The position numbers and the translations under genes are program-made. A stretch of 64,000 bases of DNA, taken from NCBI GenBank assembly GCA_026119855.1, contig JAOWBW010000145.1, positions 682,001 to 746,000 of the forward strand, written 5' to 3'. This DNA is from Campanula takesimana (Eukaryota > Streptophyta > Magnoliopsida > Asterales > Campanulaceae). Positions 1 to 11,599 of this stretch are shown piece after piece (the stretch's first letter is position 1; each line of letters begins with the position of its first letter). The notes under the pieces are model-generated. The model had not been told where the DNA came from and did no database searches. It saw only the letters and a list, made by a program, of their open reading frames with translations.

Positions 1-141
1 TCTCTGGTTTTCGTACAAAAAGGCTATTTCTTAGGTTTTCTTATGTTCCTCTAAAAACATAGGTGGCGACTCTAAAATAAATTAGACATCCTAGGATAAT
101 TCACCGCTCTAGACAAGCCGTGGTTTCCCGGGGTATCTACA
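1..141 (+). mobile_element. 3' end of Og-family LTR (copy 1)
   Basis: This is the last 141 bases of an LTR; the rest lies left of the window. It matches the ends of the two other Og LTRs (to 38938 and 46605) and finishes in GGGGTATCTACA just before a primer-binding site. A PBS-like word TGGCGACTCT sits inside the LTR at 64-73. Confidence 0.8.
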
Positions 142-142
142 G

Positions 143-160
143 TGGCGACTCCGCTGGGGA
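143..160 (+). promoter_or_regulatory. Primer-binding site, Og copy 1
   Basis: TGGCGACTCCGCTGGGGA starts one base after the LTR end. I recall this as the PBS type of Ogre/Tat Ty3 elements, complementary to the 3' end of a tRNA (reported as tRNA-Arg for Ogre). The position is certain; the tRNA identity is from memory. Confidence 0.8.
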
Positions 161-1329
161 GAATTTAGAGGGTTAAACTTGCGTTCTTAACTTTTGGTGT
201 TCTTATTTCTGCATTTTGGGCATTCTGGTGGGAAAAGGTGGGAAACGTGTGCCTCTGGCCTTCTTGGCCTAAGGTGCGCGCCTCCAACCTTCACCACCAG
301 AATCGCCCGCCTCTCATCCATGTCCTTCAATTCCATGTTTCTGTGCTAATAATGTCTGCAGGGGAAATAATTTTTATTTAGGGTCAAGGCAATCCCTTGA
401 ACCCATGAGCTTGCAGGTACTGCCCAGAATCGGGCGCCTCTGTCCCTCTCTCTCTAATGCGCGCGCCTCCCGAGTAGGAACCCAAATGCGTGCGCGTCTA
501 GTCCATTTTCCATAACAGAAACAGTGAATAGAATGGACAGTTTTGACAGTGTGTGGGCACCGGGCCTGCAAATAACTTCTTTTACTTTCTGTTTATTTTA
601 TCGGTCACACGGGTGATTCGAAAGTTGTAAATATGTGATTATTTACTTTTATTTTGTTTAAAAGTAAAAAAAAAAATATTTTGTCACATGTTTGACCTCA
701 CACTACGTGCACAAATTCCTATAAATTGCTCACTATCGAGTCGCACAAGTTCATAACCCCAAACCCGTCGAGGCCCGTCCTAGGAAGTTTCAAGCTCCAC
801 CAGACCTTGACTCTTTCAAAGCGGTAAACCTCAGCCCGTGGCGTAGTTCGTGACTACATGCCGGGGGTGACCTTTAAGCCTCTCATTTAGCCGAGCACAA
901 GCCAACACAATTCTAGTTAGGGTCTAACACTCCGTGACTAAAGTCGGTTTTCATGTGTCGAGATTTCCCTAAACTAATGTCTTCAAATCATACATGCCAA
1001 GTGGTTATTATGGACGAAAATAAAAAATCCGTCCCCGCATGTATGCCTTACTACATTAATTTAGTTTAATCCCGACATGTGTAGGAATCACAAGCGTGGT
1101 GGAATCCGATAAGTATATGGGACCACGAGAAGGTCTATATACTAGTGTGACGATTCCACTATTTTTCTAGAAACCCCAAAAAGGACACCGTCCTTCCGAC
1201 TTTTGTAAATAAAAAAAAAAACATTTTCTTATGTGGTTGAGTCTTTTTCTTGTTTGTGGGTGAAATTATTTTACTCAAAAGGTGTTTCTGGGCCAATCTA
1301 AGATCAACCATGTTCTTCCAATAGGTCCA
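161..1329 (+). other. Untranslated leader of Og copy 1
   Basis: This 1.17 kb stretch between PBS and mini-Gag has no convincing reading frame. It is conserved with 38947-40060 of copy 3, including a block around 745-960 and a strong inverted repeat at 1099-1159. GC-rich words such as GCGCGCCTCC occur between 270 and 490. A role in dimerisation or packaging is possible but unproven. Confidence 0.6.
1099..1159 (+). other. Three-tier stem-loop in Og leader
   Basis: GTGGAATC (1099-1106) pairs with GATTCCAC (1152-1159). AGTATAT (1112-1118) pairs with ATATACT (1137-1143). ACC (1122-1124) pairs with GGT (1132-1134) around ACGAGAA. The same nested arms occur in copy 3 at 39816-39876 with changes only in unpaired positions. 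Confidence 0.6.
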
Positions 1330-1866
1330 ATGGCTTCCAACGGCAACAACAACAAGGGTGAGAACATTTTCGTGTCCAACGAAAGGCTTTTCAACATAAT
1401 AAGAGCCATGGGGGAACAAATGGATAGACTTGTCGAGGATGCCGGACGCAAAGATGATTTGTGGCAAGCCCGTTTTGATCTTGAGAGGAGGATTCACAAA
1501 GAAGAGGTTTCCGAACTTAGGGCCCGTCTGCAAGAGCTCACCGAAAACAACGCAAAGGCCAACGGTAAAGCATGCTCAAGTGGCCCTCCCCACAAAAGCC
1601 ACAAAGGTGCCGCCAACAACCGAGTTTTCACTCCTCTCCTAGGAGTAACCCAAACCGAAGCATTTGAAACTTTGGTGGTAAGTGGAAAGATAAAACCTCT
1701 ACGAGGGTACCAACCCAAGACGATCAATGCCAACCATGCCCATCACGAATATTATGGCTATCATCAGCATAGTGGCCACACTACCGAGGGATGCTTCCTT
1801 CTCTGAAACATCATCCAAGATTTGATTGACAATGGGGAATTTACCGTGGGTGAAGAGAAACCGTGA
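1330..1866 (+). pseudogene. Mini-Gag of Og copy 1, broken
   Basis: The frame opens at an ATG also used in copy 3 and encodes an N-terminal coiled-coil-like stretch, a basic linker and a Tat-type Gag C-terminus. A TGA at 1804-1806 interrupts it, and the frame continues to a TGA at 1864-1866. The first cysteine of the knuckle (Cys143 in copy 3) is Tyr here. No capsid domain is present. The protein would be a nucleocapsid-like RNA-binding factor of a non-autonomous Ogre/Tat element. The intact homologue at 40061-40642 supports the frame. This copy is almost certainly inactive. Confidence 0.65.
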
Positions 1867-2279
1867 AGCAAGGAATGACTTGGGTTTGAAACGAGAAGGA
1901 CTACAACGGCAAAGACGACGACAACAATCTCCGTTTCTCTTTCTCTACCTAGTAATAGGAATAATAAAAAAAAAGAGTCAAAGTCCTCTTAAGTGTGCAT
2001 TCAAGTTTTCTCTTGTCCCATATAAAATTTTGAGTCGATCTTATCAAATAAAAGTCGTTCTTGTCCTCATACACTATTTCAAGTTGTTCAATTTAATTCT
2101 TGGCAAAATGATGAAAAGATGTCTAAACAAGTTTTAGAATGAAGGCTATCACTTGAACGTCTAGGGGCTAAATATCGTGACGAAGGCGACAACATCAACG
2201 ACAACTCCAAGACATCAAGTGCCAAAGAAAGACGGAGCAACAACCATGGAGAAATATCAAGCAATGTTTCAAACGGGGG

Positions 2280-2317
<38 letters not shown>

Positions 2318-2323
2318 AGCTCG

Positions 2324-2351
2324 CTAGGTTGAAATCCTCAAATCAACCTAG
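2324..2351 (+). other. Candidate structured RNA motif 2, Og copy 1 (first)
   Basis: CTAGGTTGA (2324-2332) is fully complementary to TCAACCTAG (2343-2351), giving a 9-bp stem with a 10-base loop. It lies just after a pure A-tract and is followed by the GCCAAAAGTTAGAGC flank seen in other copies. Confidence 0.55.
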
Positions 2352-2495
2352 CCAAAAGTTAGAGCAAAAAAAAAAAAAAAAAAAAAAAAATCCCCCTCAT
2401 TCAAAGAAGTTCACATCAAGATTATCATCATCCTTCTCCAATGAAGGACAAATCAAAATCAACAATCATCACGGAGAATGGAGTATTCACAAGAT

Positions 2496-2551
2496 CTACG
2501 GCGACCTGAGCCTCTACACTGGAGGAACATAGGCAACCTGCGGGTCCGGTC
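2496..2551 (+). other. Candidate structured RNA motif 1, Og copy 1
   Basis: CTACG at 2496 and CATAG near 2528 form the outer stem with one mismatch, and CCTC/GAGG forms the inner stem. A second small hairpin ACC-TGCG-GGT with a UNCG-type loop follows. Homologous to copies at 33656 and 41246. Confidence 0.55.
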
Positions 2552-2994
2552 TCATGCTAGAAAGAAGATATGTTTAGCCCTAGTGCGTTATAGTGATTGG
2601 CCTTCATCTCGAACTTGTCAAGACATCTTTGTACGAGTCATTTGCCAATGAATTAATCACCTCAAAATTGAACAACTTTCTTAGAATTGGAATCGATTCA
2701 CGTTCCTTGTCGAGTCTAGGGGCTTCTTATCTTTCAGCGACACTCCCAGTTTCTTGCAATCAAATTGGGGCTTTCATTCTCTTCTCTCTTAATGACTTAC
2801 TTGCCTTCGTGAGTCATTCAATAAATAAAAATACATATCAATACTAGGGACCACTTCCCTAGTCAAGTCCATGTCACTCATCATTAGTGACAAAAGGTCT
2901 CCACCACAAAATCACATGTCTTATCTCCTCAACTAGAGTCAATGCACAATTCCTCATTAATCGAGTCAAAATGAAGACGCAAAAGAGATGCCCG

Positions 2995-3025
2995 CTAGAT
3001 TGAAAACCCGAAAGGGCGGTCTAAG
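2995..3025 (+). other. Candidate structured RNA motif 2, Og copy 1 (second)
   Basis: CTAGATTG, then CCC-GAAA-GGG (3007-3016), then CGGTCTAAG. The inner GNRA-type hairpin is intact, and the outer 3' arm has one change relative to copies 2 and 3. Confidence 0.5.
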
Positions 3026-4516
3026 GGTGCGTCATAAAAAAAATGAGAGAGTGAGAGAGAGAAGGGAAAGAGAAATGGAGACCCCCGGCCTCTAAAGAAG
3101 ACAAGTTCTACATTGAATCTCCTCAGCAAGTCAATTCCCCGCCGAGTCAACTTGGGAATCACAAAAGGCTCGACAAGATATGGCACAATCAGAGGTCGCT
3201 TTGGGTTATTGTCATAAGAGAGGTTGCTCTTGCAATATGCATTTTCAGGTTCATGGTAACCGAGATCCATCTGAGAATGAGCCCATCATTGAAGGGTACG
3301 AGGTTGCACAAATAGTCCTCAGTCAGTCAATTGGTTTGGATCACAAATGGCAACAACGTGTGACTCAGTTTTCAAGCTTCTTCAAGCATGTGCCCCTACA
3401 GTATGTTAAAAGGCTTCCCGAGAATGGAGTAGCCCTTTCCATGTCCTCTTATACTTGTTCCCTCGCACGAGGACGAGTCTCTCTCTTTGCTCGACAAATG
3501 GTAATGCCCTAGGGGCTATGTGACTCAAGAGCGAGAGCTTCTTTCGCTTCATTTGACAGTTAATGAGCCCTAAGGGCTATGCTCAAGAAAGATGTGTGAG
3601 ACTACCCTCAAATTCTCTCAAGAGGATTGCCGAAAAGCCTTCTTGTCATGTGTGCCCGTGCTTGTTCCCCCAATCAAGGATAGGATTTTCTTGCCCCACT
3701 TATAATCAATGGTGGCACTCTATGTAACGACCCCAAAACCCGTCCCTATTATTTTATATTTTTGGGGATTTTAATTTGAATTTATGTGTGCATTTTATGT
3801 GTTGCATCACTTTTTATGATTTGCACATATTGTTTGATTAATTGTGTTATTTACTCAGTTAGTAGCAATAATGGTTAAGGGAGTTAATAGATTAAGTTAA
3901 AACTATAGGGTCCTTTGTGAAAATATAACTATAGGGGCTTAATTGTTCAACTTGAAAGTAGAAGGACCAAAGTGAAAATTTTATAAAAATCCTTATATGT
4001 TTATCCTCACCAATTTTCTCTCTCTGCGTATGATAACACTACACACACACACACACTAAAATTGCTTGCTCTCAGTTTCCATGGAAAGAAAAAAGTAAGT
4101 TCAACCTATTTCGATTTATTTCTTTTTATTTACTACTCCGTTTTAAAATCTAATTATATAAAAATGATCAGGGCGTTGAGTAGGTCATTTCTACCCGAAC
4201 AAAACATATTTTTGCGATACTTTTTCTGGAAATAGGTAAGTTACTAATTCTCTTTTAAATGTTAAAATGGTCATATATGTTATAATTGTACTTGTTATTT
4301 TTGTGATTTGGATAATATTTGTGATACTTGTAATTTTGGGACAAAGTGAGTATTTGGTGGATTTTGTTTTGGTTGGATTCAAAGAAGTGTTAAAAATGTT
4401 CTGGGTCTGATTTGTAGCCATGTTGTGGTTAAGGGTAGAGTTGTTGTGTAGTAGTACTTTTGGGACGGTGAAACGAAAGGAGTGAAAAATGTGCAATTTT
4501 GGCCTGGCAGGGCTTA

Positions 4517-4624
4517 TGGGCGGTCGCCCAAAATGGGGCCGGGCGGGCGCCCAAAACTACTGAAAAGGAATTTTTAAAACAGGGCTCTTGGGCGGTCGCC
4601 CAAGATGAGGGCGGGCGGGCGCCC
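4517..4624 (+). repeat. GC-palindrome cluster in LTR A
   Basis: Two pairs of words of the form GGGCGGTCGCCC and GGGCGGGCGCCC, separated by about 35 AT-rich bases. The pattern is conserved in the other LTR (about 10306-10412). Comparable clusters occur in the LTRs of every other family here. Confidence 0.7.
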
Positions 4625-4966
4625 ACTTTTGCTGAAAAAAATAAATTGTTTCATTGACTTGGTTTAGGATCCAATCTTGGGCTAGGTTTTGTGTCCTAGT
4701 CTAGGGTGCCTAGATAAGTGTTTTGGAAAGCTAAAATGGTAGATGATGATTTGGTTTCATCTGTGTACAAGGTTGTGTTTATGACTTAAATGTCAATGTT
4801 ATTGGGGACTCTTATGAGTGATTCTTTTGTGTGCTTCTTGTGATGTGTTTGGCTTGGTTCCCTACTTTGGAATCATTGCCCCGGTTGTTGTTTAAGAAAG
4901 TATTTATTACAGTGCTTTGTTTGAAAGTCCAGCTGGTTTTGTGTTATCGAGTGGAGCTAGAAAGGA

Positions 4967-5074
4967 TTATAGTGGCACACAGTCAAGTTCACTATAAGGC
5001 TTTTCCACTGGACCTTTTTCTAATCGAGTGGAGGTGGAAAGAATTATAGTGGCACACAGCCAAGTTCACTATAA
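4967..5074 (+). repeat. 77-bp tandem duplication with hairpins in LTR A
   Basis: TTATAGTG...CACTATAA (8-bp arms) occurs at 4967-4997 and again at 5044-5074, a 77-base offset. The same pair is kept in the 3' LTR, at about 10755 and 10832. Confidence 0.65.
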
Positions 5075-5917
5075 GGTTTTTCCGCTGGACCTATTTTCCC
5101 CAGTCCAGATTGGCCTTGGATGGGATGAGTTAGCTCCCTCGAGTGAGCATTTGGGTTATGACTTTGTGTCATATTTCCCCATTGTTACTTTGGTTCTTAT
5201 GGTTATGGTTTGGTTTTTGGGATCCCGGCTTCAGCTATTTATGCTGCTCAGATGATTTTTTCAGATGGTTTTCTTAAATGGTATTCCCGGACGGTTATGT
5301 TCTTTCGGTAAACCTTGGCTAATGTTCTTTCGGTAAACCTTGACTAAGTATCCTTGTGAGTGTTACATCGTTGTATGTGTGGTATAATGAGTTGGATTTG
5401 CCTCTCATTCTATATGCTATGTGATATTTATGATATTGTTCGTTATACTTATCATTATAGCATGAAACGTAGTTGCATTTTAGTAGCTTACTGAGATTCA
5501 TTCTCACCCTTTATTTGTTTACTGTTTTAGATAAAGGCGAGTCCAGGGGATAGGACACTTTGGCACGGGAGGACGTTAAAGTGGCAAGAGTTGGGATTTG
5601 TATTGTAAAGGCTACATTGCATAGATGTAATACCTTTTGGGTAGAGTTTCCGTGACTTCATCATTTTGTAACACCTATTTTAGATAATGTGGGTGTATGT
5701 ACATTTGTATAAAAGTTTGTAAGCCTTTGGGCTAAGTACTTTCGTTTGTGAAAGAGTTTGTTTGAAAGTTAAATGCAGTCTTTGAACTTCGAGTGTGGAT
5801 TTTGTTAAACTTTATGAAAGTATATTTCGAAAAATTTTCTAAAAGTGTTTTATAACGTCTTCCAATCGTGTCCCGAGCGTGGGGCCAAGTAGGACCACGG
5901 GTCTGGGGTGCGACAGT

Positions 5918-5929
5918 TGGTATCAGAGC
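5918..5929 (+). promoter_or_regulatory. Primer-binding site, element A
   Basis: TGGTATCAGAGC, complementary to the 3' end of plant initiator methionine tRNA, two bases after the LTR end. This is the standard PBS of many Ty3 and Ty1 elements. Confidence 0.9.
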
Positions 5930-5985
5930 TAGGTTGTAGATGGTCTAGAATAACTATGTGACCTAGGAGGGTAGTTGTGTAGAGA

Positions 5986-6711
5986 ATGAGTTACGTTGAG
6001 GGTTTTATGCAGGTACTTATTGAAACGGTTGGGATAGAAGGAGATCAGTCTGGGCCTTCAGGGCAGGGTAATGTTAGAGAAGAGGTTCAAATGATGTTCC
6101 AAGGCATGTTTGAAACTGCAATAAAAGCAATTAACGACATAGTTGAGCGTAAAAGAAAGGTTGAAGCTTCAGATGTGACAAGACAAGGAGGACAGCCAAA
6201 ACCACAACATCACTATGGCGATAATAGAGGATCTCAGGGTACATCTTCGCAACTTAGAAGATCTTCTCAAGGACCACAGAAAATCAGAAGTCAAGTTAAA
6301 CGAGTATGTAGTTATTGTTGGAGGGAAGGACACTTAGAGGAGAAATGTTGGAAGAAGCAAGGTAAATGTATGAGATGTGGTCAGTTGGGTCATTTTCAGA
6401 AGGATTGTCCAAGAATGAAGAATAAGGCATTGGGAAGTGTTGTCAGGTCTTCTCAGGGACAGAAGGGGGATTCTTCAGGGAAGTTTAAGGTGCAGGATCG
6501 TGATATTGCCATCAATCAACAACATATCTCCGATTCTGCTAATGTGATTGGAGGTATGATTTCTACGTCTAGTTTGAGAGCACGAGCACTTATAGACCCT
6601 GGTTCTTCTCATTCTTATGTGTCTGTGCATTTTGCTTCTCGGTTGTATTTGTCTTTTGAGTCTCTACCTTATGTGTTAAAGGTGTCTATACTAAGGGGGA
6701 GTGTTTGGTGA
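5986..6711 (+). CDS. Capsid-less Gag plus protease start, element A
   Basis: An uninterrupted 241-aa frame. Residues 108-121 and 128-141 are two CCHC zinc knuckles (C-X2-C-X4-H-X4-C) typical of nucleocapsid. Around 202-212 is a retropepsin-like segment with D204 in IDPGSSHSYVS, where D[ST]G is usual. Compared with the related gag of element C, the start region joins almost directly to the knuckle region, so the capsid core is missing. The usual start codon position is mutated, and the ATG used lies upstream in the same frame. The frame stops soon after the protease start, and pol beyond is decayed. It may be a relic or a selected mini-Gag; an open frame beside a wrecked pol is notable. Confidence 0.6.
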   Translation: MSYVEGFMQVLIETVGIEGDQSGPSGQGNVREEVQMMFQGMFETAIKAINDIVERKRKVEASDVTRQGGQPKPQHHYGDNRGSQGTSSQLRRSSQGPQKIRSQVKRVCSYCWREGHLEEKCWKKQGKCMRCGQLGHFQKDCPRMKNKALGSVVRSSQGQKGDSSGKFKVQDRDIAINQQHISDSANVIGGMISTSSLRARALIDPGSSHSYVSVHFASRLYLSFESLPYVLKVSILRGSVW

Positions 6712-9480
6712 TTGATAGAGTGTTGCGCACTTGTGATGTGCAAATTTATGAGCATGTTTTACTTGCTGGTTTAGTTATTTTGCCATAGCAAGATTTTGAT
6801 ATTATTGTGGTGGAGTTTTATATGTTAGTGTGCTTTAATTAAGCATGGTAGATATATGTGTTGGGCATTCATGTTATTTATGCATTAAAGTCTGAAAATT
6901 GTTATCAGAAGGTTGTGCCGGGTATTTAGTTTACGTGGTTGTTAGAAGAATGTCTACATTTAAATTGGAGGATTGATTCTTTCTTTGTGAGATCTCAGAT
7001 ATATTCTTTATTGAGTAGTACATGATTGATGAAAACCTTGGGTTATCTTGAGTTTTTACAGTATAATGCTATAGTGTTGATATCTACGGCGATATATCCA
7101 TAACATTGGTTGAGTTAAAGGAGTAGAAGATTCAGCTTGAGATATTTCTTGATAAGGGATTCATTACGTTTAGTATATCTTCGTGGAATGCATCAGTATG
7201 GTTTATTATGAAAAGGTATGGTACTTTGCTATTGTATATTGAATACTAAGAGCTCAACCAGACGACTATAGCGAATCATTACTTGTTATCTTATATGGGT
7301 GATATATTTTATCAACTTCAGAGATCATTGGTTTATTCAGTGTTTGACTTGAAGTGATTATTATCAGTTGAAAATTTGAGATGGGTATATTTCAAAGACG
7401 GCTTTTCATACCAGGTATGGGCATCATAAATTTGTGGTTATATTGTTTGAATTAACAATTGCTCCAGTGGTATTGTTGGATATTCTGAATTATATCTGTA
7501 GTCATAATTGGATTGCTTGAGAGAAGCAAAGGGTTATGAAATCAAGGTATTATGTCTTCTTATTAGCGGATATATTATTTTGAGGAAGTTTCAATACAGG
7601 CATAGATATTGGTCATTTAATTACGAAAGAAATAGTATGTACGTGGCTTGTTGGGATTGGCATGATATTGTTAGAGATTTATTGATGAATTTCTAAGGTA
7701 GCTACACTGTTAACTAATTTACACAGAAAGATATACTTCCTCGATGGATTGATAAGTGTGGAATGAGTTTTGATTATTGAAAGAAGGGTTAATAACAACT
7801 TCAGCATTTATATTGCTTAGTGGATTTGATTATTATTACAATTGTCAAGAGGGTATAACCGTGTTACTATTTTCTAATGGATATGTCGAGTTTTACCATT
7901 ATAGTGGATCTAATCAACTCATTTTTCATGGTGATGCCTCGAAGAGTGATTGAGATGTTTATCCATTCAGAATTGTATGGCAGTTATGTATGCTTCGAGA
8001 AGATTGATTCCTTATGAACAAAGTTATCCTCACCATAACTTGAGGTTGATTGCGATTATACATTCATTGCATTAGTAAATGACTTTTGTAGAGCCATATT
8101 TGAAGTGTCTACCGACCATGAGAGTTGAAGTAATCGTTTTCTTCAAGAGAACTACACTTGAGACAATGCAAGTAGAGTATTATGTTATATCATTCAGGAA
8201 AGACAAATATATTAGAGGATTCTTTGACTTATAGTTCATGTTTGATAACACTAAATGGGGGAAGGTTAGAGGAATTGACATCTTGGAGTCCTTATGAGTC
8301 GAGACATGTGATGATTTTGCGATTGTGAAAGCTTTAAGTTTCTACTCTATTAAATGATTTCAACTATAGAAAATTACTAGTGGAATGAACGATGATAGAC
8401 AACACGATTTTGTCCGTTGCTAGTGATGGAACTTTAACTTTTGTAGCAGAGTATGTAGTCGACACTTAGTGGAACCAACATGCATAATGGAATTCAACAA
8501 CAGGTACTTGAAGAGATACACAAGACCAATTTAATTATGAATCCGAGTAAATGTAGAGTATTGAGATAAATTTGAAGAGTTACATTTGATTTGTTTGACA
8601 CGAGAAATTCTAAGCATTCAACTAAGTCCTTGAGCTGCGAATAATCTGGAAGTAAAATATCAGTGATCAGTTGGTTTGTGACAAGCCTTTGAGATTTCTG
8701 AGTGGATATGAATCTATTGCGAAAGGTTTCATTGAAGGAGTTACACTGAATAGTTGAGAACAATGATGTTGATTGATAGCGGATTGGTTACCAAGTTTCC
8801 TCACCTTATCTATTTTGAGTGTATAAATGTTAATTCCAGTTGTTACTTATTTGTTCAGAAGATAGTTCGATTTCATGGGATGCCTACAAGCATGGTATTA
8901 GATATGGGTTCCTTATTTACATCTTCATTTTAGCAAGCAATTCAGAAGGCTTTGAATTCGGAATTGGGATTTAGTACGGGTTTTCATCCTCAGACAGATG
9001 GACAGTCAGAAAGGACCATTCAGATTCTTGAGGACATGTTGAGAACTTGTTCAGTTGATTCTTAGAATTCGTGGGATATACCTTTACTTCTCGTGGAGTT
9101 TGCTTAATATATCAGTTATTTTGAGATTTTGGGGAAGAGTTGGAGATTGGGCTTATCATCTTGTGTTACTTCCTTCTCTTTACAAGGTTTATAATGTGTT
9201 CCATGTGTCGATGCTACGCAAATCTGTTTATGATTCTTCTCATGTATGTCTAAAGTTTTAGAGGATATTGAATCGAGTAGGTCTTAAGAGAAGCATTCAG
9301 TTCAAATGATTGATTCTAGAATTCGAGAATTGAGAAATGAGAGTATTCATTTTGCTTGAGTTGTATAGAGAAATCATAATGTGAAAGAATCTACTTGGAA
9401 GTTTCGAAATTGGAATGCAAAGGAAATATCCTTGGTTGTTTGAGGGTCGAGGTAAGTAAACCCTAAAATTCGGGACGAAT
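6712..9480 (+). pseudogene. Decayed pol of element A (PR-RT-RH-IN, chromodomain remnants)
   Basis: Short recognisable pieces in several frames with many stops. An RT-like stretch lies at about 7310-7500. An integrase core piece at about 8930-9060 carries the FHPQTDGQSER signature. The VFHVSMLRK segment is at about 9190-9240. Degenerate C-terminal sequence resembling the chromodomain of Tekay/Del-type chromoviruses lies at about 9300-9450. No catalytic RT motif survives. The order fits a Ty3 chromovirus. The element could only move with proteins supplied in trans. Confidence 0.7.
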
Positions 9481-9486
9481 TTTTTT

Positions 9487-9498
9487 AAGGGAGAGTGA
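9487..9498 (+). promoter_or_regulatory. Polypurine tract, element A
   Basis: AAGGGAGAGTGA directly before the 3' LTR start TGTAACG at 9500, preceded by ATTCGGGACGAATTTTTTT as in chromoviruses. Confidence 0.8.
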
Positions 9499-9499
9499 T

Positions 9500-11599
9500 T
9501 GTAACGACCCCAAAACCTGTCCTTATTATTTTATATTTTTGGGGATTTTAATTTGAATTTATGTGCGCATTTTATGTGTTGCATCACTTTTTATGATTTG
9601 CACATATTGTTTGATTAATTGTGTTATTTACTCAATTAGTAGTAATAATGGTTAAGGGAGTTAATAGATTAAGTTGAAACTATAGGGTCCTTTGTGAAAA
9701 TATAACTATAGGGGCTTAATTTTTCAACTTGAAAGTAGAAGGACCAAAGTGAAAATTTTATAAAAATCCTTATATGTTTATCCTCACCAATTTTGTCTCT
9801 CTGCGTATGATAACACTACACACACACACACTAAAATTGCTTGCTCTCAGTTTCCATGGAAAGAAAAAGGTAAATTCAACCTATTTCGATTTATTTCTTT
9901 TTATTTACTACTCCGTTTTAAAATCTAATTATATATTATATAAAAATGATCAGGGCGTTGAGTAGGTCATTTCTACCCGAACAAAACATATTTCTGCGAT
10001 ACTTTTTCCGGAAATAGGTAAGTTACTAATTCCCCTTTAAATGTTAAAATGGTCATATATGTTATACTTGATGCTTGTACTTATTATTTTTATGATTTGG
10101 ATAATATTTGTGATACTTATAATTTTGGGACAAAGTGAGTATTTGGTGGATTTGGTTTTGGTTGGATTCAAAGAAGTGTTAAAAATGTGCTGGGTCTGAT
10201 TTGTAGCCATGTTGTGGTTAAGGGTAGAGTTGTTGTGTAGTAATACTTTTGGGACGGTGAAACGAAAGGAGTGAAAAGTGTGCAATTTTGGCCTGGCAGG
10301 GCTTATGGGCGGTCGCCCAAAATGGGCCGGGCGGGCGCCCAAAACTACAGAAAAGGAATTTTTAAAACAGGGCTCTTGGGCGGTCGCCCAAGATGAGGGC
10401 GGGCGGGCGCCCACTTTTGCTGAAAAAAATAAATTGTTTCATTGACTTGGTTTAGGATCCAATCTTGGGCTAGGTTTTGTGTCCTAGTCTAGGGTGCCTA
10501 GATAAGTGTTTTGGGAAGCTAAAATGGTAGATGATGATTTGGTTTCATCTGTGTATAAGGTTGTGTTTATGACTTAAATGTCAATGTTATTGGGGACTCT
10601 TATAAGTGATTCTTTTGTGTGCTTCTTGTGATGTGTTTGGCTTGGTTCCCTACTTTGGAATCATTACCCCGGTTGTTGTTTAAGAAAGTATTTATTACAG
10701 TGCTTTGTTTGAAAGTCCAGCTGGTTTTGTGTTATCGAGTGGAGGTGGAAAGGATTATAGTGGCACACAGTCAAGTTCACTATAAGGCTTTTCCCCTGGA
10801 CTTTTTTCTAATCGAGTGGAGGTGGAAAGAATTATAGTGGCACACAGCCAAGTTCACTATAAGGTTTTTCCACTGGACCTATTTTCCCCAGTCCAGATTG
10901 GCCTTGGATGGGATGAGTTAGCTCCCTCGAGTGAGCATTTGGGTTATGACTTTGTGTCATATTTCCCAGTTGTTCTTTGGTTCTTATGGTTATGGTTTGG
11001 TTTTCGGGATCCCGGCTTCAGCTATTTATGCTGCTCAGATGAGTTTCTCAGATGGTTTTCTTAAATGGTATTCCCAGACGGTTATGTTCTTTCGGTAAAC
11101 CTTGGCTAATGTTCTTTCGTTAAACCTTGACTAAGTATCCTTGTGAGTGTTACATCGTTGTATGTGTGGTATAATGAGTTGGATTGGCCGCTCATGCTAT
11201 ATGCTATGTGATACTTATGATATTGTTCGTTATACTTATCATTATAGCATGAAACATAGTTGCCTTTTAGTAGCTTACTGAGATTCATTCTCACCCTTTA
11301 TTTGTTTACTGTTTTAGATAAAGGCGAGTCCAGGAGATAGGACACTTTGGCACGGGAGGACGTTTAAGTGGTAAGAGTTGGGATTTGTTTTGTAAAGGCT
11401 ACATTACATAGATGTAATACCTTTTGGGTAGAGTTTCCGTGACTTCATCATTTTGTAACACCTATTTTGGATAATGTGGGTGTATGTACATATGTATAAA
11501 AGTTTGTAAGCCTTTGGGCTAAGTACTTTCGTTTGTGAAAGTGTTTGTTTGAAAGTTAAATGAAGTCTTTGAACTTTGAGTGTGGATTTTGTTAAACTT
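9500..11599 (+). mobile_element. 3' LTR of element A, truncated
   Basis: Matches 3723-5915 closely, including the GC cluster and the duplicated hairpin block. It stops at GTTAAACTT, about 110 bases before the expected end. Og interior sequence follows directly. About 40 bases of Og expected between 3722 and 11600 are also missing, so a deletion removed the LTR end and the target duplication. Confidence 0.85.

Larger units (their letters stand above)
1867..3722 (+). other. Non-coding interior of Og copy 1 (left part)
   Basis: No sustained coding frame. It contains long A-tracts (about 2286-2314 and 2366-2390), motif 2 at 2324-2351, motif 1 at 2496-2551, motif 2 again at 2995-3025, and GGGGCTA words near 2163 and 3510. 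The same succession recurs in copies 2 and 3. It is cut at 3722 by insertion of element A. Confidence 0.65.
3723..5915 (+). mobile_element. 5' LTR of Ty3-type element A
   Basis: A 2.19 kb LTR from TGTAACGACCCC to GGGGTGCGACA, followed at 5918 by an initiator-Met PBS. Its partner starts at 9500 and is very similar along its whole length. Inside are a GC-rich palindrome cluster (about 4517-4624) and a duplicated 77-bp block with an inverted repeat (4967-5074). The insertion splits Og copy 1. Confidence 0.9.

Noticed and set aside
2286..2390. A-tracts near motif 2 as part of a triple-helix stability element (ENE/dsENE type known from plant transposon RNAs)
   Set aside because: The neighbouring stems lack the paired U-rich internal loops needed to clamp an A-tract. 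The A-tracts look more like slippage-prone runs.
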